Shown: one piece after another, positions 1 to 7,715 of the stretch
Position numbering within the stretch: the stretch's first letter is position 1
Layout of the letters: each line of letters begins with the position of its first letter
Source: Thermosaccharophagus gerlachensis
GTDB taxonomy: Bacteria > Armatimonadota > Fervidibacteria > Fervidibacterales > Thermosaccharophagaceae
Assembly: GCA_041538025.1 (NCBI GenBank)
Contig: JBGOEV010000053.1
Span: 1-13,986 of the forward strand
Length of the DNA stretch: 13,986 nt
Direction of reading: 5' to 3'
Position numbers and translations under genes: made by a program
Notes under the pieces: model-generated
What the model was told of the DNA's origin: nothing
What the model saw: only the letters and a program-made list of their open reading frames with translations
The model's database searches: none

Positions 1-1050
1 ACATGGATCCGTGACGAGCTTTATTGGAGTAATGTGGAACGAGAAAAAGATAAGTTCACCTTCCCAGACTACTACGATGCCTACATGAAGACGGCAAGTA
101 AGTTTGGCATCAAGCCACTCATCATCTTCAACTATGCCAACCGCCATTACGATGAAGGTCTCGCACCTCACACTGAGGAAGGACGAAAAGGATTTGTTCG
201 CTACTGCCGTGAGCTGATTCAACGCTATAGGGAGATTTGTAACCACTGGGAGGTGTGGAACGAACCAAACATCGGTTTTTGGAAGCCTAAGCCAAATGCC
301 GAGGACTACTCACTCCTATTGCAAGCAGTTTACAAAGCGGTAAAATCAATTGAACCACAAGCGACAGTAGTTGGTATTTGCACTGCTGGAACAGATCTTA
401 ACTTCATTGAGGAAGTGCTCAAACGCAGCGGTAAATTTATGGATGCAATCTCCGTGCATCCATACCGTGCCCCGCGCTCCCCCGAGGCAAGCGATTTCAT
501 CGGCGAGATGAAAAGGCTCAAAGAGCTGTTGGATAAATATAGCCTCGGGCATTTAAAGGTTTGGCTTACTGAATTTGGCTACCCAACGCATATTACAGGT
601 GGGTTGCCCCAATGGCTTTCAGCAGCATATATAGTCCGCACATGCCTTTTGGCACTCACACTGCCATTCATTGAACGGTTGTTCGTTTACGACTTCCAAG
701 ACGATGGCGAAGACCCAACCTACAATGAACACAACTTCGGTCTCATTCGTTTTGATGGCTCACCGAAGGTAGGTTACGCAGCGTTTAACACGATGGTGCG
801 AATGCTTGCTGGTAAAAAGTTTTCTCGTCATGTTGATGTTGGTGATGGCGCTATTTGTCTCGTGTTTGATGGAGACGATAGCGATGTATGGGTGCTGTGG
901 GCAACGCGTGGCGAAAGAAAAATCAACCTGCAAGTCACTTCAAAAACATTTACGCTCACGGACCTAATGGGTAATAGCAAGACAATACGCCCCATTGGGA
1001 AAAACCTTTCCCTCACCTTAACCGATGAGCCAATCTTCATAACTGACTGA
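1..1050 (+). CDS. Glycoside hydrolase, clan GH-A (GH39/GH5-like), 5'-partial
   Basis: The frame is open from base 1, so the gene starts upstream; a GTG at 34 is probably internal, because the residues before it (WIRDELYWSNVE) match a conserved early TIM-barrel segment of these enzymes. In 349 visible residues, numbered from base 1, the acid/base glutamate is E88 in WNEPN and the nucleophile is E191 in WLTEFGYP. This two-glutamate arrangement is typical of retaining clan GH-A hydrolases. After the barrel (to about residue 265) comes a small beta-rich C-terminal domain of about 80 residues, as in many GH39-like proteins. The substrate cannot be read from the sequence; a plant-type or other polysaccharide glycosidase is likely. 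Any signal peptide lies outside the window. No convincing terminator follows the stop. The family within clan A is uncertain; the catalytic assignment is strong. Confidence 0.85.
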   Translation, partial: TWIRDELYWSNVEREKDKFTFPDYYDAYMKTASKFGIKPLIIFNYANRHYDEGLAPHTEEGRKGFVRYCRELIQRYREICNHWEVWNEPNIGFWKPKPNAEDYSLLLQAVYKAVKSIEPQATVVGICTAGTDLNFIEEVLKRSGKFMDAISVHPYRAPRSPEASDFIGEMKRLKELLDKYSLGHLKVWLTEFGYPTHITGGLPQWLSAAYIVRTCLLALTLPFIERLFVYDFQDDGEDPTYNEHNFGLIRFDGSPKVGYAAFNTMVRMLAGKKFSRHVDVGDGAICLVFDGDDSDVWVLWATRGERKINLQVTSKTFTLTDLMGNSKTIRPIGKNLSLTLTDEPIFITD

Positions 1051-1100
1051 CCGACTGCATCAACCAAAACTTACACACCGTTTTGAAGATGCGCACACGC

Positions 1101-1106
1101 TATAAT
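1101..1106 (+). promoter_or_regulatory. Putative -10 box upstream of sppA
   Basis: A perfect TATAAT lies in the 110-base gap between the glycoside hydrolase and sppA, about 55 bases before the preferred sppA start. At 17-18 bases upstream there is only a poor -35 match (CCGTTT), and a TTGAAG at 1083-1088 is too close. It is the best promoter candidate for the sppA/Yip1 unit, on the strength of the -10 hexamer alone. Confidence 0.4.
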
Positions 1107-1160
1107 TGTAGGTGATACTGAAGTTATTGAACCGCAAGAATGCGGAAGGATGATGTGCTC

Positions 1161-2147
1161 ATGGGCGCAAAGGAAAGCGAAGGGCGCTTTAGTAGGTTCG
1201 TTTTCCCAATCTTTGTTGGGTGTGTTGGTTGCCTTGGTATTTTGATCTCGTTTATTGGGATCATGCTCGCGCTTATATCGCTCACCATTGGGGGCGTTAA
1301 AGGGAGTGTGTTGGGCAGAGTTGTAGGTGTAATTAAGGTTGAGGGCATCTTAGCTGACGCTGATGGGGTAGGTATGGTTAGCTCCGAGGTTGTCACAAAG
1401 CTGCTTGAGAGAGCAAAGGAAGATAGCTCAATCAAAGCTGTAGTTGTGCGGATAAATAGCCCAGGTGGATCTGCCTCAGTTGCACAGGAAATCTACCAAG
1501 CCATCATGGACTTCAAAAAGAGCGGTAAACCGATTGTCGCATCCATGGGCGAGGTAGCTGCCTCAGGTGGCTTTTACATCGCCAGCGCTGCCGATTTCAT
1601 CTTCGCTTCGCCATCAACACTGACAGGGAGCATCGGAGCAATATTTGCCACCATCAACTTTGAAGGGTTGATGCGAAAAATCGGAGTTGAGGCTGAAGCG
1701 ATAACGAGTGGTCCATTCAAGGACACTGGCTCTGGTCTAAGGAAGCTGCGTCCAGAAGAACGCAAACTGCTGAAGCAAATGATAGACGATGTATATGAGC
1801 AATTCCTTAGTGATGTTGCTCGCGGGCGCAAATTGCAAGTCAGCCAAATAAGACCAATTGCCGATGGGCGAATACTCACTGGAAGACAGGCATTGAAGTT
1901 TAAGCTCATTGACAGGCTCGGCGGATTGCAGGAGGCAATCTCATTCGCTGCCGAGAGAGCAGGGATCAAAGGGAAACCAAGAGTTAGGGAACTGCGCTAC
2001 AGGCGTAGCCTGTGGGAGGTTGTAGATTTCAAGCCAACTCCGTTTGACTTCAAAAGCATGCTCCTGCTTGATCTGCGCCTATGCCCAAATTGGCTTCTGA
2101 GGAACGCCATTAAAGAGCTTGCTGTAGAGGTTGTGAGGGCGAGGTGA
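1161..2147 (+). CDS. sppA: Signal peptide peptidase SppA (36 kDa type)
   Basis: This is a membrane-bound serine protease of the S49 family, which cleaves signal peptides left in the membrane after secretion. The 328-residue product has one N-terminal membrane helix (about residues 13-41) followed by a single protease domain. The catalytic pair is visible: Ser135 in VAASGGFYIA and Lys187 in SGPFKDTGS. NSPGGS and TGSIGAI are family-typical oxyanion and core segments. The length fits the short one-domain form, not the duplicated E. coli type. I chose ATG 1161 because AAGGA ends 10 bases before it; an in-frame ATG at 1140 would add 7 residues but has no Shine-Dalgarno sequence. The Yip1-like gene begins 6 bases after the stop, so the two are probably co-transcribed. 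Confidence 0.92.
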   Translation: MGAKESEGRFSRFVFPIFVGCVGCLGILISFIGIMLALISLTIGGVKGSVLGRVVGVIKVEGILADADGVGMVSSEVVTKLLERAKEDSSIKAVVVRINSPGGSASVAQEIYQAIMDFKKSGKPIVASMGEVAASGGFYIASAADFIFASPSTLTGSIGAIFATINFEGLMRKIGVEAEAITSGPFKDTGSGLRKLRPEERKLLKQMIDDVYEQFLSDVARGRKLQVSQIRPIADGRILTGRQALKFKLIDRLGGLQEAISFAAERAGIKGKPRVRELRYRRSLWEVVDFKPTPFDFKSMLLLDLRLCPNWLLRNAIKELAVEVVRAR

Positions 2148-2153
2148 AAAAAG

Positions 2154-2861
2154 TTGAGTGACATGCATGAGAGGGAACTTGATTTTGAGACAATTGAAGT
2201 CACTGAACAGCCAACCGATGCATCACACCTGACCGTTAAATGGCTTTTAAGTTCACTTTGGGAGGCTTTGAAGCTCTCGGCTTTCTCGCTTAATCCATGG
2301 CAGTGTGCTGAGACACTCAAGAAAGCTGCAGATGAAAAACCCTTGATGGCATCACTCATCGTAACATCACTTCAAGGCTTAAGCTTTTGTTTCGCTTTGC
2401 ACATAATGGGCGATGCTGGCGCATGGGTTCCATCACCCGTGATAAAACGCTTGCCAAACCTCTTTGCCATCTTTTGCTATGCCATCGTCTTCTACCCGAC
2501 TTATTGGTTCCTGCGCTCAGCAGTTATCAACCTGACCGCAGAGATGTTCGGCGCTCCATCAAGAGGCATTAGCATGCTGTGTAGCTCGGCGCTCGCGTTT
2601 TCTCCATTCATCATCTACTTGCCTGTTGCATTGGTTCTGCGTTTCGTCTCACCTGAGATGACACCGGGAGCTGCATACTTTTGGGTTCTCTTCGTCCTCC
2701 TGACAGTTGGCTATACTGGCTTATTGCTCTATGTTGCAGTTCGTCAAACATACAACCTCACTTTGGCAAAGTCATTGATGACGCTTTTGGTTCCGGGCAT
2801 CGCTGCTATGGTTCTCGGGTTTATCTCCTACTTGGCTATAAACGCTTGGTTCATTGATTAG
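2154..2861 (+). CDS. Yip1-family integral membrane protein
   Basis: The 235-residue protein has a hydrophilic N-terminus of about 60 residues (acidic at first) and then about five membrane helices, near residues 66-88, 101-123, 137-163, 172-195 and 209-230. This plan, together with a conserved NPW near the start of the domain, fits the bacterial Yip1 domain family, whose function is poorly defined. The start is taken as TTG 2154: GAGGTG at 2141-2146, overlapping the end of sppA, is 7 bases upstream, whereas the ATG at 2163 would be 16 bases away. The gene is coupled to sppA on one side and overlaps the convergent fumarase gene by 11 bases at its 3' end, with no hairpin terminator between them. 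The family call rests on topology and general look, so it is moderate. Confidence 0.7.
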   Translation: MSDMHERELDFETIEVTEQPTDASHLTVKWLLSSLWEALKLSAFSLNPWQCAETLKKAADEKPLMASLIVTSLQGLSFCFALHIMGDAGAWVPSPVIKRLPNLFAIFCYAIVFYPTYWFLRSAVINLTAEMFGAPSRGISMLCSSALAFSPFIIYLPVALVLRFVSPEMTPGAAYFWVLFVLLTVGYTGLLLYVAVRQTYNLTLAKSLMTLLVPGIAAMVLGFISYLAINAWFID

Positions 2862-4383
2862 CTTCGTTTTGCGTGAGCGAACTGGCGATGCACTTCAGCT
2901 TTTCATACGAATGATTTCTCACCTTCTCATGGAGGCTGTTACCGTAAGCGTCCATCGTCACAACAGCTATGAAATCTTTTACACGCAACTTCCACATCGC
3001 CTCCACACTACCAAACTCATCAAGCCACCAGACACCTTCAACCGCTTCAACACAATCCGCATAAAGCTTCGCAGCGCCACCTATCGCATGAAGATAAACA
3101 GCACCATGCTCTGAAAGAGCTTTCCTCGTTTTCTCGCCCATGCCACCTTTCCCTATCACTGCTCTAAGACCATGCTTTTCTATCACGCATGCCTGATATG
3201 GTTCGTGACGGATGCTCGTCGTAGGACCAGCAGCCAATATCTTCCACTCATCACCCTCCCTCACAGCCAATGGACCACAGTGGTATATGATGCCACCACG
3301 CATATCAACTGGCGCTTCAGAGCGTGCGAGGCGCATGTGAACCCTATCCCTGCCAGTAAAGATTTCGCCACTTACCTTAACCACATCGCCGACCTTAAGC
3401 CCTTTAACATCCACATCGGAAAGAGGCGTTGAAAGCTCCTTCACACTATGTGGGATGATAAGCTCAGCAGGTGCTTCAAATCGGCTCGGCTCGTAAAGCA
3501 TTCTCTTTATCTCGCCACTCCTTGCATCAATGACGACGCCATGACGCCTGTATGCCCAACACATGTATGCTACCGAGACAAAGAAGGATGCAGGGTGCCT
3601 ATGCAGTTTCCCTATCTTGCATGAAAGTAAAGTGCACTCACCACCAAACCCAAGAGGACCGATGCCAAGTTCGTTCGCCAACTTAAGCGCATTGCGTTCA
3701 AGTTCTCTTAAGCGTTCATCCGCGTTCTCGTCATTCAATGCTCGTAGCAGTTGGCGTTTCGCCCACTCATATCCAGAAGCCCTCTCGCCACCGATGCAAA
3801 CCCCTAAGAAGCCGGGGCTGCAACCGAAGCCTTGTGCCATGTAAACAGAATGCAGGATGCATTTGAGCACACCGTTGAGGTTGCGCTCGGCTAAGCCAAC
3901 ACCTTCAAGTTCACACGGGAGTGAATATTGCCTGCTTTGGTTCTCACTTCCAGCACCCTTGAGGAGCAAACGCACTTCAATTTCTTCATCAGTTCCGTTA
4001 TCTTCAAAATGGACTATGGGAAAGCCAGCGCCGATATTGTTTGGTGAGCTTTCACCAGTAACACTGTCTATGCAACTTTGGCGAAGTAAGCCTTTCGCTG
4101 TTGCTTCACTAACAGCATCGTATATGGCTGAGAGGATGGACTTCCTATCGCAACTGTTCCCACAACGCACATAGAAAGTAGCCACACCGGTGTCCTCACA
4201 CATGGGTGAGCGATATTGCATTGCTGCAATGGCGTTTGCACGCATCATGCTTAACGCAAGCGATGGCAAACCAGATGAACGCTCTCTATGGTAAGCAGTA
4301 TCAATGGCATTAAAGACATCGTAAGGTAGTGTCGTTACGGTTAGCTCAATGAGGTGTAACATACTCTCACGAAGATGATGCAT
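2851..4383 (-). CDS. Class I (iron-sulfur) fumarate hydratase, fused alpha and beta domains
   Basis: The enzyme hydrates fumarate to L-malate using a [4Fe-4S] cluster; the same family includes L(+)-tartrate dehydratase, which sequence alone cannot exclude. The 510-residue chain holds the alpha domain (about 1-290) and the beta domain (about 305-495) in one polypeptide. Probable cluster ligands are Cys62 (MCEDTGVATF), Cys188 (GCSPGFLGV) and Cys275 (AYMCWAYRR), at the usual three positions. The beta domain has AAGPTTSIRHEPY and VIGKGGMG, which match the family's active-site loops. I place the start at ATG 4383 because AAGGGGTG sits 8 bases upstream. An in-frame ATG at 4512 would add 43 residues that look non-coding (Cys/Thr-rich, unlike the family). 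The gene is divergent from the sugar isomerase and convergent with the Yip1 gene. Confidence 0.88.
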   Translation of the reverse strand: MHHLRESMLHLIELTVTTLPYDVFNAIDTAYHRERSSGLPSLALSMMRANAIAAMQYRSPMCEDTGVATFYVRCGNSCDRKSILSAIYDAVSEATAKGLLRQSCIDSVTGESSPNNIGAGFPIVHFEDNGTDEEIEVRLLLKGAGSENQSRQYSLPCELEGVGLAERNLNGVLKCILHSVYMAQGFGCSPGFLGVCIGGERASGYEWAKRQLLRALNDENADERLRELERNALKLANELGIGPLGFGGECTLLSCKIGKLHRHPASFFVSVAYMCWAYRRHGVVIDARSGEIKRMLYEPSRFEAPAELIIPHSVKELSTPLSDVDVKGLKVGDVVKVSGEIFTGRDRVHMRLARSEAPVDMRGGIIYHCGPLAVREGDEWKILAAGPTTSIRHEPYQACVIEKHGLRAVIGKGGMGEKTRKALSEHGAVYLHAIGGAAKLYADCVEAVEGVWWLDEFGSVEAMWKLRVKDFIAVVTMDAYGNSLHEKVRNHSYEKLKCIASSLTQNEANQ

Positions 4384-4391
4384 CACTACAT

Positions 4392-4399
4392 CACCCCTT
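4392..4399 (-). promoter_or_regulatory. Ribosome binding site deciding the fumarase start
   Basis: On the minus strand this reads AAGGGGTG, 8 bases before ATG 4383. It supports the shorter start over the in-frame ATG at 4512, which has no comparable site, and leaves a leader region of more than 100 bases. Confidence 0.6.
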
Positions 4400-4442
4400 A
4401 GGACAGTTGTTTGTTGGGGAACACGGCTTAGCGTTTTCGTCA

Positions 4443-4452
4443 AACAGCTGTT
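4443..4452. promoter_or_regulatory. 10-bp perfect palindrome in the divergent promoter region
   Basis: AACAGCTGTT is self-complementary and lies between the fumarase and sugar isomerase genes, where both promoters must be. The size and place suit a dimeric regulator's operator. No regulator gene is in the window and I do not recognise the motif. Confidence 0.3.
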
Positions 4453-4498
4453 ACAGTTATGCCATAGGTGAATCTTTTGCGCTACACAACATTTTATG

Positions 4499-4506
4499 TT
4501 AGCTAA
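4499..4506. promoter_or_regulatory. 8-bp palindrome with a distant matching inverted arm
   Basis: TTAGCTAA is a perfect palindrome. The overlapping GCTAAGC at 4502-4508 is the reverse complement of GCTTAGC at 4426-4432, about 70 bases away. Together they could form a long-range stem in the fumarase leader or serve as paired regulator half-sites. This is a weak call from short matches. Confidence 0.25.
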
Positions 4507-4534
4507 GCGCATAAGCTGAAGGAGGTGGCTGAAG

Positions 4535-5329
4535 ATGAAGGTGGGGATTTACTTTGGTGCTGTTTTGCCAGATGCGAGCTTGAGTGAGCGCATGGCTCTC
4601 ATCAAAAGGGCTGGCTATGATGGTATTGAGATACCACAGCCAAGCAACGAGGATGAAGCAAGGCAATTAAAAGAAGTTGCGCAGTCTCAAGGGATTGAGA
4701 TACACAGCATCATGGGTGGGACTCACTGGCAGTTTCCTCTCTCATCACCGAATGAGGAGATAAGACGAAAAGGCATTGAGGGCATTGAGATGGCGCTTCA
4801 CTTCGCAACCATAGTTGGTGCTGGTGCTGTGCTTGTCGTCCCCGGTGTTGTGAACGAGCATACGGACTATAAAACTGCATGGGAGATTTCAATGAAATCG
4901 CTCAAGCACTTGCGTGAAGTGGCAAAAAGAGAAGGTGTCTTCTTGCTCATTGAGAACGTCTGGAACCGCTTTCTTCTGTCACCAATTGAGTTCTGCCAGT
5001 TTGTTGACGAGTTGAACGAGGGTAATGGTTATGTTGGTGCATACTTTGATGTGGGCAATATACTTATCACTGGATACCCAGAACAGTGGATAAGGATACT
5101 TGGTAGCAGGATAAAGCGTGTTCACATCAAAGACTTTGACCTGCGCAGACGCGAGTTCGTGTGGTTGTTTGAAGGCGATGTGAACTGGAGAGCTGTTCAC
5201 GAGGCACTCGTCGAAATAGGCTATGATAGCTATTTGACTGCTGAGTTGCCACCATATCGCACTGCACCAGATCAGTTCGTGATTGACACAGCTCAACACA
5301 TAAGGCGCATAATTGAGGGGAATGTTTAA
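4535..5329 (+). CDS. Sugar phosphate isomerase/epimerase (xylose isomerase-like TIM barrel)
   Basis: This 264-residue cytosolic protein belongs to the AP-endonuclease-2/xylose-isomerase-like superfamily, which includes keto-sugar epimerases, inosose dehydratases and hydroxypyruvate isomerases. Expected metal ligands and catalytic acids are visible: Glu140 (LLIENVWN), Asp172 (YFDVGN), His197 (RVHIKDF) and Glu237 (LTAELPP). The length is normal for a single barrel. ATG 4535 has a strong GGAGGTG 7 bases upstream at 4521-4527. The HIT gene follows after 15 bases and is probably co-transcribed. The metal site argues for a true isomerase or epimerase rather than a DNA-repair enzyme. The substrate is unknown; the carbohydrate genes nearby suggest a sugar or sugar acid. 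Confidence 0.85.
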   Translation: MKVGIYFGAVLPDASLSERMALIKRAGYDGIEIPQPSNEDEARQLKEVAQSQGIEIHSIMGGTHWQFPLSSPNEEIRRKGIEGIEMALHFATIVGAGAVLVVPGVVNEHTDYKTAWEISMKSLKHLREVAKREGVFLLIENVWNRFLLSPIEFCQFVDELNEGNGYVGAYFDVGNILITGYPEQWIRILGSRIKRVHIKDFDLRRREFVWLFEGDVNWRAVHEALVEIGYDSYLTAELPPYRTAPDQFVIDTAQHIRRIIEGNV

Positions 5330-5344
5330 GAGCGGGAAAAAGCC

Positions 5345-5851
5345 ATGTGCGGAAGACGCGAAATAATTTGGGCACCATGGAGGATGCAATACATCATGAC
5401 AGCAACGCAAGCAGAACAAGTATGTCCTTTTTGCAAGAAGCCCTCAGAGGGCAAAGATGCCGAGAACTTTATTCTCGCAAGGCTCAAACACACGTTCGTA
5501 GTGCTCAACATCTATCCATACAACAATGGACATCTCATGGTAGTCCCATACAGGCATGTGGCTTGGTTATCGCAGCTCAACGATGAGGAGCTTTCGGAGC
5601 TTATTTATGCAACACGCCTATGTGAAGAAGCCCTTAACACACTACTTAACCCCGACGGCTTTAACATCGGTTTGAACTTGGGCAGGGCTGCAGGAGCTGG
5701 TATTGAGCAACACTTACACATACACATCGTCCCAAGGTGGGCTGGCGATACAAACTTCATGCCTGTCATCGCAAATACAAAGGTAATACCAGAGATGCTC
5801 GAACAAACCTATGCTAAGTTGCGCCCATGGTTTGAAGGTAAAGGGTTTTGA
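5345..5851 (+). CDS. HIT-family nucleotide hydrolase/transferase (Ap4A phosphorylase-like)
   Basis: The 168-residue protein carries the histidine triad in EQHLHIHIVPRW (His123, His125, His127), where the middle histidine normally forms a nucleotidyl intermediate. PYNNGHLMVVPYRH is the typical preceding strand-loop, and CPFC (Cys27, Cys30) near the N-terminus looks like the zinc-binding pair of the Ap4A-phosphorylase-like HIT branch. WAPWRMQYI at residues 9-17 is also characteristic of that branch. Such proteins act on dinucleoside polyphosphates or AMP conjugates. ATG 5345 gives the complete conserved N-terminus, with only a weak GAGCGGG upstream. It follows the sugar isomerase by 15 bases. 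Fold and motif are certain; the substrate is not. Confidence 0.92.
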   Translation: MCGRREIIWAPWRMQYIMTATQAEQVCPFCKKPSEGKDAENFILARLKHTFVVLNIYPYNNGHLMVVPYRHVAWLSQLNDEELSELIYATRLCEEALNTLLNPDGFNIGLNLGRAAGAGIEQHLHIHIVPRWAGDTNFMPVIANTKVIPEMLEQTYAKLRPWFEGKGF

Positions 5852-5911
5852 AGGCGGAAACCGATGCATGCAAACTGGCGTCAAAAACTGTGAACGCAGT
5901 TGGTAACAAGC

Positions 5912-5919
5912 GATAAAAT
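5912..5919 (+). promoter_or_regulatory. Weak putative -10 region before the large secreted protein
   Basis: GATAAAAT lies 41 bases before ATG 5961 in the 109-base gap after the HIT gene. It resembles a -10 box, but no good -35 is seen 16-18 bases upstream (about TGAACG). The gap's size suggests a new transcription unit starts here. Confidence 0.3.
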
Positions 5920-5960
5920 GGAAAATGGATGACTATACGCAGTGTTTAGAGGTGATGCTG

Positions 5961-7670
5961 ATGAGGAGATTTAAGTTGGCGTTATTGTTGGCTTCGCTTT
6001 TGCTTTATGGGGTGGCACTTGCACAAGGTGGCGTTGAGTTTATCTTCCCACAGAATGGGTCAACTGTGCACGAGAAGTTCAAAATAGTTTTGCGCAAGGC
6101 AAACCAAACTGGCTATGTTGCTCTCTGGCTTGATGGCAAGTTTCTGACGGCGATTGGACCACCGTTTGAACATGAGATTGACCCAGATGCGATGAAGCTA
6201 AAAGATGGCGAACATGAATTGCGTGCTGAGGCAAGAGATGGTGACGGCACTTATGTTGGCTCAGCTACAGTCAAGTTCATACTATCACGACAAGCACCAC
6301 TGCAAATCCCGCCTGAGGGCATATTGCTCTCGTTCAAGTTCAAACCGGGAGAAGTGTGGTTTTACACCGTGAAGGCGGGTTCCAAGGCTAAAGGCAAGAT
6401 ACCAAAGAGGGCTCGCACTGAGGACTTACCATTCCTTGAGCATCGTTTGACGCTTCGTTGGAATCAAATGGTGCAGGGCTTCACTCCAGACAGATACTAC
6501 CAAGTGAGCCGTGAGTTTGAGGATGGGCGGATTTGGTTCCTCGCATCGGGTGGTGCTATGGGCGGTGGAGCTATGGCAGGCAGCCCAATGGAGACTGCTA
6601 CGTCAACATCAACTGCGCAGACATTCCAAGTTGTATCACAACCACTCATCCCGATGAGGAAGATCATGTCTGCTTCAATGCGCGCAAACGGTAATATCTT
6701 CACGAACGATGATGTGGATCATTTGCTTGCATTCGCCACAGCTGGTGTTGATATTGAGTTTCCAGAGCTTCCGATCTCTCCGGGTGCTTTGTGGGAAGCA
6801 CCGATAGCGATTCGCCCCGAGCTCTTCACGCTCAGCGTCATACGCAAGCCAAAGGAAAAACAAACAGCACCTGTTGAGGCTGTCGTTGGGATGATAAGAG
6901 GTGATGTGAAGCACAGCTTCGCAGGTTTTGAGTGGCAGGCTGGAAAACCTTGTGCCAAGATTGTCACAAATTACGAAGTTGATGTAACCCTTAAACTTGC
7001 GTATCTGCAAGCACGCTTCTCAGCAGCTGGTGCAGCGAGTATGGCTGGCAGCGAAGCTGGCATTGTAACAGGTGGCATGCCGATGGGTGGCGCACCAATG
7101 CTTGGCGCACCATTGATGGGCACACCAGGTTATGGTGGGATGCCATCCCCAACTCCATTCGGTGTCGGTGGGATGATGGGTGGTGCATTTGGAGGAGCAG
7201 TTGGTGGTGTTATGGGGACGCAAAAACTGCCAGAAGAGCTGAAGGGCTCTGGGAAGGGAACTCGCACCATTTACTTTGATGTGAAAGATGGACGAATTAT
7301 AAGCTCAAGAGAGGAGAACGAACTGGTATTCAACACTGACACAGCTGTCCTTTCGCTCTTAATCCCACAAGTTACACAAACAACACAAGCTGGTGTTGGT
7401 GGTGGTTTGCTTGGCATGGTTGGAGCCATCGGACAAGCATACGCTGGCATGCTTGGCGCAATGATGGAAGGTGGCGAACAACCGTTTGGTGCGCTTCAGC
7501 CGATGGGTATGACTGGTGGGATAGCTTCAATGCTTGGTGCGGGCACACAGGCACAGCAAAAGCCAGTCCCAGTTCAACTAACATACTCGGTGCGTGTTGA
7601 TACAACATTTGATGGAGCACGCAACAGAAGGGATTGGATACCAGCAGGGCTGCGCGAGTTGATTGAATGA
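5961..7670 (+). CDS. Secreted protein: Ig-like domain, DUF6263-like scaffold and Met/Gly-rich tracts
   Basis: Function unknown. The start is ATG 5961, preceded by GAGGTG 6 bases upstream, which gives a clean signal peptide (MRRFKLALLLASLLLYGVALA, cleavage near residue 21). A longer in-frame ATG at 5925 would put 12 polar residues before it. The 569-residue protein has a bacterial Ig-like segment (about 24-109: FPQNGSTV, LWLDGK, DGEHELRAEARD). A beta-rich region (about 120-460) then resembles the protein at 9359-10210. Gly/Met/Ala-rich tracts occupy about 196-219, 354-420 and 474-533, with about 3, 9 and 7 methionines. The chain ends in a short beta-like segment (VPVQLTYSVRVD). There is no membrane anchor besides the signal peptide and no lipobox. 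It probably acts outside the cytoplasmic membrane. The DUF6263-like label is a tentative recollection of fold style. Confidence 0.75.
   Translation: MRRFKLALLLASLLLYGVALAQGGVEFIFPQNGSTVHEKFKIVLRKANQTGYVALWLDGKFLTAIGPPFEHEIDPDAMKLKDGEHELRAEARDGDGTYVGSATVKFILSRQAPLQIPPEGILLSFKFKPGEVWFYTVKAGSKAKGKIPKRARTEDLPFLEHRLTLRWNQMVQGFTPDRYYQVSREFEDGRIWFLASGGAMGGGAMAGSPMETATSTSTAQTFQVVSQPLIPMRKIMSASMRANGNIFTNDDVDHLLAFATAGVDIEFPELPISPGALWEAPIAIRPELFTLSVIRKPKEKQTAPVEAVVGMIRGDVKHSFAGFEWQAGKPCAKIVTNYEVDVTLKLAYLQARFSAAGAASMAGSEAGIVTGGMPMGGAPMLGAPLMGTPGYGGMPSPTPFGVGGMMGGAFGGAVGGVMGTQKLPEELKGSGKGTRTIYFDVKDGRIISSREENELVFNTDTAVLSLLIPQVTQTTQAGVGGGLLGMVGAIGQAYAGMLGAMMEGGEQPFGALQPMGMTGGIASMLGAGTQAQQKPVPVQLTYSVRVDTTFDGARNRRDWIPAGLRELIE
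6546..6617 (+). repeat. Low-complexity Gly/Ala/Met then Thr/Ser-rich tract (protein level)
   Basis: This encodes residues 196-219 of the secreted protein, including GGAMGGGAMAGSPM and then ETATSTSTA. It is a short irregular tract with no exact DNA tandem unit. Confidence 0.6.
7020..7220 (+). repeat. Low-complexity Gly/Met/Pro/Ala-rich tract (protein level)
   Basis: This encodes residues 354-420. Short GGxPMGGAPM-like motifs recur irregularly, with about 9 methionines and one tyrosine in 67 residues. The DNA is dominated by GGTGG and GGCGCACC-type words without a fixed period. It interrupts the conserved scaffold between the FAGFEW block and the final GTRTIYFDV block. Confidence 0.6.
7380..7559 (+). 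repeat. Low-complexity Gly/Met/Ala-rich, partly hydrophobic tract (protein level)
   Basis: This encodes residues 474-533, including GVGGGLLGMVGAIGQAYAG. It is more hydrophobic than the other two tracts and might associate with membranes or self-assemble. There is no exact repeat unit. Confidence 0.55.
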
Positions 7671-7715
7671 ACCCTTACTTAGACCCTCATAAGGTTTGCC
7701 TGATGGGGAAGTGAG

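Noticed and set aside
2854..4174. Several open frames on the plus strand opposite the fumarase gene
   Set aside because: They are antisense to a well-supported gene, have biased composition, and show no recognisable domains.
4384..4512. 43-residue N-terminal extension of the fumarase from ATG 4512
   Set aside because: The residues show no family likeness, there is no ribosome binding site at 4512, and a good AAGGGGTG precedes ATG 4383.
5886..5901. Small hairpin AACTG-TGAACG-CAGTT after the HIT gene
   Set aside because: The stem is only 5 bp and no T run follows on the plus strand. The T run lies on the minus strand, where no gene needs it.
6497..7620. Minus-strand open frames opposite the large secreted protein, rich in His, Pro, Ser or Cys
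   Set aside because: These are the mirror of the Gly/Met/Ala-rich codons and carry no domain signal.
7670..7697. Possible terminator hairpin after the large secreted protein (AACCCTTA with TAAGGTT)
   Set aside because: The stem needs a bulge, is AT-rich with a loop of about 12 bases, and has no T run after it.
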